Shown here in pieces: positions 10,837-21,517 of a stretch of DNA of 64,000 nt. Positions within the stretch are counted from its first letter, which is position 1. The number at the start of each line of letters is the position of its first letter. The notes beneath the pieces were generated by a model. It made no database searches. It was not told the origin of the DNA and saw only the letters and a list, made by a program, of their open reading frames with translations. Origin of the DNA: Camellia lanceoleosa (taxonomy: Eukaryota > Streptophyta > Magnoliopsida > Ericales > Theaceae); NCBI GenBank assembly GCA_025200525.1, contig CM045761.1:101594182-101658181 (forward strand), given 5' to 3'. A program made the translations under genes and the position numbers.

Positions 10837-13351
10837 TGTCACGACCCAAACCCGCCCCTGTAGGTTTAGCATCGTAACCGGCTAGTAATCTGTGGATTAA
10901 ATTAGCAAATAATAAGGGGCTGCGGAAGCAATAATACGAAATAGACAAGGTCTAATGAGCTATGATAACGTACATGGGACAGAACATTTTAAAACTTAAT
11001 TATATATATATATATATATATAAGCATGCTAGTCGAGGACACCAATATTTACAAAATATTTACAAAAGTGAACTTCCCAAGATTTGACTTTACAACAGTT
11101 ACAGAGACTAGCATGAAAATAAAAACAGCCATTGCATTAGACTTCGATCGGAACCTCCTCGGGAGGCACAACAGTTGGCTGACAAAAACAGTACAGAAGG
11201 CCGTCAACTCTGGCCCTGGTCATGTGCCGGCTCACCTAAATACATAATATAAACTGTGAGCGAAAGCCCAGTGAATAATAACAGAGTAAAGGGGTTTAAT
11301 GAATGATGTCCATCACAAGTTAGAATCCGGTAATTAAATCATAACATATTTAGATTTCAAAACAGAATAGCTTCAGATATATACTCATGTTCATATTCAG
11401 ATTTTGCATAAGTTCATACGTGGTACACCCATTAGCTATCAGATCAGATTAGTCCAGAGACCCACATACATAGTTGGTACCAACGACCATAAAGGTCCAT
11501 ATCTTGCGCTCAAGTAGCCATGGTATTATTACCCCCAGGCAGGGCCACGTGCAGATTGGCCGCGGTATTGTTACACCCGGGTAAGGGCCACATGCAGATT
11601 GGCCGCGGTATTGTTACCCCGGGGCGAGGGCCACGTGAACTAAGGGTGCCATAAATACTTTTCAGAAAATTGGACATTCATTCATAATTCGTAAGATAGC
11701 ATTTCAGAAAGCAGATCATACCATACCAGTCAGAAAATACTTAAGTTAAACATAACTTTACAGAGTTATTACTCATAGTAGGCCTTGAGACAGACAGATG
11801 GAGTAAACTTGTTCAAACGGTACGTGGCACGTGACCTACACAACACATAACAAATGCACACTTGAAACACACGTTCTAATTGTACAAAACTTATTTCGTT
11901 TGCTCTTAATGTGTTTCTAATCTCTTATCCTCAATATGGGGTCTTAAACATGGCCTAGGAATGCCTAGGATGGAATGAGGATGCAAAACTGCTTTGGAAA
12001 ACATTTCTCAAATTTTGCTGAAGATAAGGTCTACGCTCGAGCGTGTCTTTTGCCGCTCGAGCGAACATGCAGACAATGAAGCTCCGTTCGAGCGTGGACT
12101 TCCCCGCTCGAGCGGACTGTAAACTCATAAAAAGTGCTGGATGCATGAAATTTATGCTCGACGGGCGCGTGACCCTCGCTCGAGCGTGTGACACAAACCC
12201 TCACTCGAGCGTGGCTTTCCCCGCTCGAGCGGACTGCAAAACACACAAACTTCTAGGTACACGCATTTCACGCTCGAGTGTAACTCTCGCCACTCGAGCG
12301 GAAGTGTATGTACTCAGGCTTCCCGCTAGAGCGTGGGTCAAATTTCTGGAAAATCCAGATTGACCTCCAAACATGAAATTCGACATTCAACCATCCAAAA
12401 CTCAATTTTCTGGGCCAAAACTTTGGAAAACACTTGGTAACTCATAAAACAACATGTTTAAAGCTTCAATTCAAGAAATCATGGCCCAAGAGTAAACCAA
12501 TTTGTGCAAAATCAACATGAACTTTATGAATATGCTATTAATTCAACATGCAAGAACCTCTTTGAATTCAAACCCTCCAAAACATAATCAAACTTGATAA
12601 TTTGATGGAAAACAAGTTGAATGACCACAATGTGAGTGAAATTAATACATGCATGGAAGAAATCTTAGAATTCAAATGCAGAACATGGAAATTTATGCAT
12701 GCATGTATGAATTACTACTCAATTCTACATTTAAACCAATTCTTGACTTTAATCTTCAATTTTACCATGGACCATGCAAGGTATAACTTAAATTCACAAT
12801 TGAAAGGGGAATCCCCTACCTTAAGTCTTGAATTCTAAGCTTAGTAGCCTAATCTTCCAAGTTGCCTTCAATTCTTCTAAGCTCAAGCATAATTCTAAAT
12901 GATCTCAATCTTGTTCTCCTACTCTCTCCCTCTCCAACGATTTAGGCAAGGGAAATGGCTGAAGATGTGTATGATCCAATGCTAAACAATGTGTGAGAAA
13001 GTGGCCCACTCAAGGGCAAAGCTGTAATTAACTTGCATTCACTTAATTGATGTTTAATCTAGTATTATTTAATCGAGTTTAATTGCTCTGAACCGAACTT
13101 CAATTAAACCTACCATAAAATTCTATAAATCCTAACTAACACGTAACACAAATCAATTTCGGAATCGGGCGCCGATAAGGCTTTCAATTCGCAGTTTAAA
13201 GTCAAAGACATGAACAGATCATTATGTCGCAAACAGATAGAAACACATAAATAATGCGATTCAAATGCAAATTAATTCCAGATTCCTTCTAAATTACTGT
13301 TAGGCATAATTAATTATGATTTAGCATTAATCGGAGGTCAGGGTTATTATA
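10837..13351 (-). mobile_element. Nested solo LTR (TSD AAACA)
   Basis: The LTR starts TGTCACGACCC at 10837 and ends GGGTTATTATA at 13351 (a mutated TTACA end). It is flanked by AAACA at 10832-10836 and 13352-13356. Length is 2515 bp. It matches the 2501-bp solo LTR at 57898-60398 along its length. Orientation is inferred from the match of its left end to the 3' end of the gypsy LTR at 55437. It has no coding sequence. A cluster of CTCGAG motifs lies inside. Confidence 0.9.
12036..12300. repeat. Cluster of self-complementary CGCTCGAGCG motifs
   Basis: Eight exact CTCGAG hexamers fall in about 265 bp. Most lie inside the 10-bp palindrome CGCTCGAGCG or a one-base variant, and further decayed copies (gttcgagcg, gctagagcg) lie between them. 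Equivalent clusters occur at 59072-59400 and, weaker, at 50088-50285 and 54150-54350. Confidence 0.85.
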
Positions 13352-14687
13352 AAACAACATTTCAAATATATTCCATAACAACATTTCTTTATAGTAATGT
13401 TACTCACAGTGCTTGGTCAGATGATACACTTCAATAGTTCAACCTGCAGACACATAATTAAGCACAACATCTCAAAATCACGTATCATTCATTCAGTCGG
13501 TTTTAACCTTATTCATTTCGTTCATTTTTCATTTGTTCGGTTATTCATATGCTTTATTTCATTTCTTTTGTGTTCATGGAAGGCAAATGCATGTGAAAAA
13601 CACTTGAAAACTATGTAAATGGAGGCCTGAAAGTTTGAAAAATGGAAAGAAAGCGAATCCGAGATAGCCTTGAAAACCACACGTGCCATTTTTACATAAC
13701 ACAATTTGGAACAAGGCAGTTGGGCCACATGTGCGGGGCCTCAAGACGCACGTGCGGTTTGGGTTCAATAGCACTCTGAAATTCTACTGTAAAGCTTGAG
13801 CTGAGTTTTGCACTTTTAAACCTCAATTTTATACATTTCATGACCCAAAACTCTTCAAAAACATCTTGAATAAACATATCTAACTTTGAATAAAAATCAT
13901 AATATCAAATGGAAGCTCAAATCCCATACAAGAGAGATCCAATTCTTTGGAAACATTGCAAAATGAAGAAATATAACTGAAAAAGCTTCAACCCAAGCTT
14001 ATATACAGAAATTCCTTTGAAAGCATGAAAGGCCATGTAAAAAAACAAATTCATGGTGATGATTTTCATGGAATATGCCATGTATGTACTAATCTTGAAC
14101 CAATTTCTACAATTCTTCTATTATTTGGTCATTCATATATCCTACATCATAACACCACTAATTAAGCTTGATTTCTTCCTTATTCAACCCAAATTCTAGA
14201 GGATCATGAGGATGACATCTCATTTCTTAAATTAGAGAGGGAAAATCTTATCCTTGTTGGTTGATTTGTTGAAGATTTAAGCATAATTTCCCTTGCTTTT
14301 CTTCTTGCTCTTCTCTTTCTCTCTTTCATTCTCTTGTCTCTCTCTCTCTCTCTCAGAAGATATTTTGAGGCTCAACTAAGGCCCATATATATATATATAT
14401 ATAAAATATAGAATTAAATTCAATTAATTCATTTTGAATTAGATTGTTTACAAAGCTTCATACTAGGCTCAAAAAATCATGTTGATCATAAATATTTAAT
14501 CAGTTTTGGTTTCTAGTGCCTCTAAGACCTTTAATTTTCAGTTTAAAGTTGTAATTTCAATAGGTTTTCCTACAATCAACAGATATAAATTCAAATCCTT
14601 CTAATTCACATGCAATTTCTCATCAAACACATAATCAATTAGCATATAATAATGCAATTAGATGCATGTCCAGGCTATTACATGTCT

Positions 14688-15727
14688 GATGGGCCCAAAG
14701 TACGCTCGACAACTCTTCTACCCATTTCCCCTTCGCTTTCTCCAAGTGTTTCTTGATACTGTCCAGAATGACTTTGTTACAGGCCTCAGCTTGGCCATTG
14801 CTTTGCGGAAAAGCTGGTGAAAAAAAGTAAGGTTGAATCTCATGCATATCACACAACTTATGATAAACCTTGCAGTTGAACTTAGTCTTGTTATCTGATG
14901 TAAGTGCCTTGGAGAGGCCAAATCGTGTTATAATGCTCTTCTATACAAAACCCCTGACATCTATATCCCGTATATTGGCCAACGACTCTGCCTCAGCCCA
15001 CTTAGTGAAATAATCAGTAGCAACGATCAAAAACCATTTATTTTCTGGTGCTTTCGGTAATGGCCCCACAATATCTAATATCCACTGAGCAAAAGGCCAT
15101 GGACTAGTCAAAGAAGTCAGCTCTTCGGCGATAAATGCTTAAGAAGAGAAAACCTTCGGCATTGCTTACACTTTTTAACATACTCTTCTGCATCAGTTCG
15201 CATGGTTAGCCACTAGTATCATTAAGTTATTGCCTTACGGGCCAATGATCAATTTCCAGAATGGGCACCATAGCTTCCCTCATGTAGCTTAGCCATGAAA
15301 TCTTCCACCTTGTCTAGATGAACACACTCAAGGTAAGGCCCCAAAAGAGATTTCTCATACAACTTACCCTTTAGGTCAAGATAATACCTTAGGGATTTGT
15401 TACGTAGTTTATGAACCTCTTTCTTATCCTCTAGCAGCTGTTTAGAAGTTAGAAACGCAACTATAAGATCCATCCAACTCAGACCCTTCTAGAGGACAAG
15501 TACAACTGGCTCCTTTTGGGGTAGGTCAATGCTTAGTCCCAGAACAAAACTCATTTCAATGGTACGCGTGACCTTGGATTTGATAGTTGAGGCTGAGCAT
15601 ACCAAAGCATCGACATGAGTGTTTTGATTGTAGGTTATCTAATCTAGTTCATAGCTATCGAACCTTTCTAACAAGGCCCTAGTCATTGGAATATAAGCCG
15701 TCATACGATCATTTCTTGTGACACACT
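14688..15727 (-). pseudogene. RNase H end and integrase N-terminal/core part of Tat-like gypsy pol
   Basis: Reading down from 15727: end of RNase H (RALLERFDSYELD, VDALVCSAST), then the integrase zinc-binding region (LRYYLDLKGKLYEKSLLGP, HLDKVEDFMAKLHEGSYGAH), then the core end (FFSPAFPQSNGQAEA, KKHLEKAKGKWVEEL, LWAHQT). The core Glu is present in GQAEACNK, the position of the third catalytic acid. Several stops occur between blocks. The segment is bounded by solo LTRs on both sides, each with perfect target duplications. Confidence 0.85.
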
Positions 15728-18700
15728 TGTAGACACCCCATTTTTGACCGTCCTCAAGACTTGGACGTTACCGTTTGAACACTCGGTGATTATCCATGTT
15801 TGTGTTCGTCTCGAGTTCCCGGAGGTCTCGGCTGCGCGCCTTGTCTCAGGACCTCTTGACTCGACTACCTCGTGTTCGGTTTTGGCACCAAACACCTGTG
15901 TTTTTGCCTTCGAGGGCAAGGAATGGCTTGTTGGCCATCCCCACACCCCACCAGCCCTCCCCTATCATCACCGGCTGCACATTTGTACCACCGGCAGTGT
16001 TTTCTTAAAACCTTTGGCCGATCGGCATTATATTTTGCCGACCAGCACTTCTCTTGGCCGGTGACCCCTTTTGGTGGCCGGCGTGAACCCTTTGCACCCC
16101 TGAGGCATGGTGCATGCCAGCTGTGCCAGCTGGAATGCACCCTCACTTATCCCCGTGCATGGGAGTGACCCCTTTGCACCTTTGAACCCCCAAACCTTCT
16201 AGAAGGTTGAACCCTTTGGCCAAGCTTCTTGGAGAAGCTTGGCCAGCTGTCTTAGCTTCTCTAAGAAGCCAAGACCCCTTTGCACCTCTTGACTCTTTCT
16301 CCTTTGCTTAGCCACTAAGCTTCTTGGTTTGTTTTTTGCCTATATAAACATCATAACTCTCCCTTGGTGAGGGGTTGGCCATTCTTGAACAAAAAACCAG
16401 AGCTTGTGTATCTATATATCTGCCATGTATCTCATCTCTCTAGATTTTTTCCCTTTCTCTCCTCTTGTGTGTGTGTTTTTAGGCCTAAAAGTGTAGTTTT
16501 ACCTCACTTTTGCACTAACACACACCATCACACCTTAGCTCGAGATTGGGAGGCTTGGAGGGTTGTTTCTTGAGCATTTGGACTGATTTTGATCAATAGA
16601 GGGTGGCTGGACCAACTGTTCTTCAAGGTTTCTTCAAGGGTGAGCACTTTACTTTAGATTTCCCATTTTTGCAACAAGTTTTTACCTGTCTTGCTTGCTG
16701 ATTTAGGCTTTGTGTTTAACATGAAAAAGTCTTATATTTTTGTGCTTGAGAACTTTCATTAAGGGTGTTTTGTGGTTGGGGGTCGAAATCTCCCTCTTAG
16801 GCCTTGTTTGGCCTCTTTTGGTCCCTTTCCCTTAAGTCTTGCTTATGTTGTTGTGTTGATCTTAAGTCTTTCAGTGGTGATGAAGGTGGTTTGAAGTCTT
16901 GTATAGGGAGGGACACCCCTCTCCCATTTGTCCCTCTTTTGCCTTTGTTTTTGGCCCATAAGGGAGCATGCCTACTTGGTTTGTTTTGGTCTCATTTCAG
17001 AGCTTATTTGGTGTTCACATGGCATGTTATATCTCTTTTTTTGGTCGGATTTGTAGTTCTTAGCATGCATCTTACACTTGCTTTGTAATGTTCTACTTTG
17101 CCTAGAAGTGTGTCATGTACTTGGCCTTGTATATCCTCATGTTTTAGCTTGGCTTATTGAAGTTTTTGGTCGTGATTTGTCATGTTTTAGGTCTGTTAGC
17201 CACTGATTTTGCCATGTGTGGCATGCTTGGTATAGTTGCTTTGCATTTTTGGCTTGTAAGCCTTGGTTGTGTAGATCACTAGCATGCTTAACTTAGCTTC
17301 TTCTCATGATTTGGCATCATTGTAGGCTATATTTTAGTCCCTAATCCATACTTACATGCTTGCATTGGTCATCACTTTCATGCCTTGGAAGGTTGTTTTT
17401 TTTGGTGCCTTGAAATAGGCCTTATTCATGCTTGTATGTTTAGGATACTTTGGGGTTGCCATATCAGAGGGTTTGGGTGTATTTTTGCATGCTAGAATTC
17501 TATTTTTGCTTGTATAATACATGCCATGAGTGGTCATGTTAATGGTAGTGGAGTACCCTCTTTCGTGCCTTAGCTTTAGGTCCATTAACTTACATGCTTA
17601 TTGAGCATTTTGTCCACCATTTGGAGCACTTTTAGCCACTGTTTTTGGGGGTGTTTGAGGCCTCCCATTTCAGTCCAAGTCCCTCCTTGGGCATGGTTGT
17701 ATGCTTAACTTGTGGTCTCTAATGGCATGCTTGCATTGTACCCTTGTATTATATGATGAGTTGCACTATAGCATTGCATGTGAGGAGTATTGTATACTTA
17801 ACATGATGTTGCATAGCATTTGGCAAGCCTTGCATTTTAGTATCATGTTGCATTGTTGAGCCATGTTTACATAACATGCATTGCATTACTTGGCTTGGGG
17901 TGTCAAACCAAGTGTGAGGGATGAGAGGTGTTTGTACTTTAAGTGACAAAGCCCTTGACTTGGACATGATAGGATCTTGGTTCTCATTTTTGTGTTGCAT
18001 GCATTTTTACATTGAATTGCAATCTTGGCCCCTTAGGCCATCATGCATCAAAATGCATAATTGATGGCCCAAGAACCAAGGGCCATGCTTCCTTGAGTCC
18101 CCTACATGATAGGGGGCATGGCCATGCTTACATATGCCCAAAATTCCATACCATACACTGTCTGTCCTTGTTACTGTCAAAAACCAGATTCTGCAGGAAT
18201 TGTTTGCCGACCAGCAGTACAGAGTGCCGACCGGCAATATATTGGTGGCCGACAACCTTATAAGCAGCCGACAAATATTTTACATGGCCGGTGGCCATTT
18301 CATCTAGCCGATGGTGTGAAGCAGCGTGCATATAAGGTATCCTGGGACTTTGGTAGTCTTTGGAGAGGCAGGACAGTGAAAACAGAGGCAGCAGTGGTAT
18401 GGTACGGGCTTTCCGGGCAAGACGGATCGAGCATGCATCATTCGCGCATCCCGAGGCAGGGCTGGGGCCCCTTTCTTTTTACATTCGATTTAATTTGATA
18501 ATTAGAATCTTTGTAATAATTTATTCTGTATTTGGACTGTACTATTTGGGACTGTATATTCTTTTGGTCCCCCCCGTGTGAGGGCACATTTGTAATAAGT
18601 GTGGGTGAGTGTGTGCATGTCTTCCAACCCCACTTCTTTCTCCCTTTTATTTACCTACTTATGGTGGTAGATTAGGGCATATTTAAATTAGCATAACAAT

Positions 18701-19632
18701 ATGACAGCATGCGTGCATCCATACATTCGTTTACGTGCACCGGGCTCGATACATCATACTAATTGCATCGTATTTTCAATTCCAAATTGAATACATGCTA
18801 CCTGTGTATTTCACATGCCATGTTTAGGATAGCCGAGCCTGTATAGATTACATCTTTGCTTGTGTTGCATTAGCCACTTGACATGAACTAGGAACATGCA
18901 TGATTACTAACTAGTTTCTGTTTTGGCTTGGAGTACTAGGTGAGTTTTTGTGCTTTAGCATATCGCATGCGTGTGAATGTTAATATGATAGTATGCTTAC
19001 CATGTGGCTAAGTGCTTATGTGATATAACTGCTTGAATGCCTGTGGGTGGAGGTTGGATTGTTTGAGTTGGAAAAACTCGTTGAAATCCGTGTTTTAGCC
19101 TACTTGCGAGTAGCAAATTCCAAAGCATTTTCAAAACAAACGGATATGCAATGCTTGTTTCCAAATTAGGCGATCTAGTCTATACTTGTTTGCTGTGCGC
19201 ATAACATAGTAATTCTAGGCTAATAACCGGAATAAGAACATGTAATGTTTTCAAAATCGAATATCATGGTTAGTAGAGGCCGTTCTTCGGACCGGGCGAA
19301 AAGGGGTGCTCATAGCTGACCTTCCCCGATCGTACCCAAGCTCCCGAGCCAAGACAACTTTGGTAATGACGGACACGTGGCCTTTGGCACCGAGTCAGGG
19401 TTTCCTAAATTCCCCCATAAAAAATATTTAGGTGGCGACTTTGTATCTGGCAAAGCAGTCCATGTTTGGCACTTCTTTTCAAAAATCTGTTTCTCAAAAC
19501 GATTTGCCAGATTTGGACTCTTTGGTTCAAGATTAAGAACCGTGACAAATCGAGTCTGAACTGTAGTAAGCCCAATATGAACAGAACGGGGGGGAGTCAT
19601 CCTCCCCGGGGATGCGTTCGGGGACGTCTACA
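15728..19632 (+). mobile_element. 3.9-kb solo LTR (TSD ACACT)
   Basis: The ends are TGTAGACACC (15728) and GACGTCTACA (19632), forming a TGTAGAC/GTCTACA terminal inverted repeat. ACACT lies at 15723-15727 and again at 19633-19637. Length is 3905 bp. A TATA box (CCTATATAAAC) lies near 16340 and fixes the orientation. No gag or pol sequence is present, so it is a solo LTR of an unusually long LTR family. It contains two clusters of GCCGACCGGC-like palindromes, near 16015-16085 and 18207-18312. Short frames inside are not genes. The copy at 21518-25439 is the same family in inverse orientation. Confidence 0.9.
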
Positions 19633-19637
19633 ACACT

Positions 19638-20387
19638 CTACTTTTAACTAATTAATAACCAGCTTTGAGTCATAGTAAACTTGCATTGCAGACACTTGGC
19701 TCCCTGTGGAGCAAATTCCTTAGGTCAATTAGGAGGGCTTCGTATTCAGCTTCGTTATTTGTGGCATCAAAGCCAAGCTTAACTGACTGCTCAATCACCG
19801 CTCCTTCTGAGGTCATAATAACTGCTCCTGCCCCACTGCTATGCTAGTTTGACGAGCCATCACAATACAATTTCCAAATATACCATACATACATTCGTCA
19901 CTCTTGCAGACGAGAGACTAACTGGCTCAACGCACTTAACTCGACATTAGTTAATGTCGATCTAGTGAATTCGGTAATAAAATTGACAATGACTTGACCC
20001 TTGACGAATGACCTAAGTAAAAACTTAAGGTCATACTGCTCGAGTTCCAGTGCCCATTTGGACACTTGCTCAGAAGACTCAACTCGGTGAAGGACTAAAC
20101 GTAAAGGGTGATCTATCATGACCTTAATGATATAGGCCTAAAAGTAGTGCATCAATTTCTGGTTACCACTACAAGGGCCAGAATCAACTTCTCAAGGGGT
20201 AGATATTGGGTTTCTACTTTGAGCATTGATTTGTTAACATAAAAAATAGGTCTCTACTTGCCGATTTCATCCCTGAGAATGACGATACTCACTGCATGCT
20301 CTGATACGACCAAGTATAGAACAAGCTCATTACCTGGCTCTGGAGTTAATAACGATGGGACGGAACCAAGGTAAGTCTTAAACCCCT
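19638..20387 (-). pseudogene. RNase H part of Tat-like gypsy pol
   Basis: The minus strand reads HPLRLVLHRVESSEQ, then KGQVIVNFITEFT (the RT-RNase H connection), then YCDGSSN, SSGAGAVI and TNNEAEYEALL. The DG and the Glu of NEAEYEAL are the expected RNase H catalytic positions. At least two stops interrupt it. The frame is cut at the left by the 3.9-kb solo LTR. It joins the RT segment without a gap. Confidence 0.8.
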
Positions 20388-21512
20388 TCAAAGCTTATTG
20401 GCACTCCAGGGTCCACTTGAATAGTTTCCCCTATCGAAGTGTCTAAAAGAATGGCTTGCATTGATCGGAGGATCGACTAATGAATTGTTCAGTGTTGCTG
20501 CCATTCCCATTAACTTTTGAACTTCCTTAACAATTCTAGGAGAGTAGAACTCCATTATGGCCTTGATTTGATTCAGATTGGCCTCTATTATGTGATGGCT
20601 CACTATATAGGCAAGCAATTTGCTTGAGCTAATGCCGAATGCACACTTTGAGGCACTGAGCTTCATGTTGTATTTTTGTAAAATGTCAAAAGTAGTAGAA
20701 AGATTAGACAGATAAACACTCTTCTTCTTTGAGTTCACCACTATATCATCGATATACACTTCTATGGTCTTGCCGAGTTAGTCTTTGAACATGGTAGTGA
20801 CTAGCCTCTGATAAGTGGGACCGACGTTTTTCAGTTCAAAGGGCATAACCTTGTAGCAATAGGTTCCACTTGGAGTGAGAAATGTCATTTTCTCCTAGTT
20901 GGCTGGGTCCATAGCTGTCATGACCTAAACCCGCCCTAAAAGTTTGGTTCATAAGGAAGTATAGTATAATACAGGATAGGGTTCTCACAATAGCAATCTG
21001 ATGGTAGCCTCGATAAGCATCCAGGAAGCTTATCCTCTGGTGAAGTGCAGTGGTGTACATTAGTCAATCAATCCAGGGAAGTAGAAAATAGTCTTTTAGA
21101 CATGCTTCGTTCAAATTCGTGAAATCGACACAAACCTTCCATATCTCCGTATTTTTCTTCACCACCACAATATTGGACATCCACGTGGGATAAGCTATGT
21201 CCCGTATGGCCCCAGCCACAAATAATTTATTAACTTCTTCAGTGATTGCCTCGGCGTGCTCCACAGCTACTCTTTGACTTCTCTATATAACAAGCTTAGC
21301 ATTGGAATCCATATTCAATCAATATGTAGCCACTTTTGGATTAACTCTAGGCATCTCATGTGGGGTCCAAGCAAAAACATCAATGCTGCTGAGAAGGAAG
21401 ATGACCAACTCTTGTTGTTTAATAGCACCAAGTCCCGTCCCAACGAGGAAAAACTTTTCCTGGTCCTTGGCAATCATGACTCGACCCAACTCCTCAGTCA
21501 CTTTAGTAGTTG
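20388..21512 (-). pseudogene. Reverse transcriptase part of Tat-like gypsy pol
   Basis: Reading down from 21512: the leader of RT (DVFAWTPHEMPRVNP), the fingers (EVNKLFVAGAIRDIAYPTW, NIVVVKKN, KVCVDFTNLNEACLKDYFLLP), the palm Asp (DAYRGYHQIA), then YIDD as MYIDDIVV and KCAFGISSSKLLAY. These are the standard Ty3/gypsy RT blocks with both catalytic aspartate regions kept. Several stops are present. A 74-bp insert splits the palm after HQIA (separate entry). Confidence 0.85.
20916..20989 (-). mobile_element. 74-bp LTR relic with perfect 5-bp target duplication (ATAGC)
   Basis: A 74-bp insert starts TGTCATGACC and ends TTCTCACA. It is flanked by ATAGC at 20911-20915 and 20990-20994. Its left 30 bases resemble the terminus of the TGTCACGACCC LTR family (AAACCCGCCC). 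Removing the insert and one ATAGC restores RT homology (HQIA then MDPAN). The simplest reading is a solo LTR reduced to its two ends. A miniature LTR-type element that moved at this size is the alternative. Confidence 0.75.
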
Positions 21513-21517
21513 CTATC

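Larger units (their letters stand above)
10050..14682 (-). mobile_element. Solo LTR (TSD TGTCT) carrying a nested solo LTR
   Basis: The ends are TGTTACAACCC (10050) and GGCTATTACA (14682). Identical 5-bp target duplications TGTCT lie at 10045-10049 and 14683-14687. Without the nested insert it is about 2.1 kb. The first 50 bases resemble the start of the 10837 and 57898 LTRs (TAGGTTTAGC, AACCGGCCAGTAAT), so it belongs to a related family. Orientation is minus, judged from the TATA-like run near 14383-14402, the CT-rich tract near 14313-14355, and similarity of its 10050 end to the 3' end of the gypsy LTR at 53172-55437. No internal domain remains, so it formed by LTR-LTR recombination. Confidence 0.9.

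Noticed and set aside
11955..12386. Four overlapping frames rich in Ala, Arg and Ser
   Set aside because: Translation of the repeated CGCTCGAGCG palindromes in a solo LTR, in several frames at once. Not a gene.
15744..16168. Several overlapping frames of about 70-106 codons on both strands
   Set aside because: They lie within the 3.9-kb solo LTR, where CpG-rich clusters keep frames open by composition. The mirrored copy at 24982-25493 shows the same.
18007..18498. 82-130 codon frames on both strands
   Set aside because: They sit in the solo LTR and have no domain or codon pattern.
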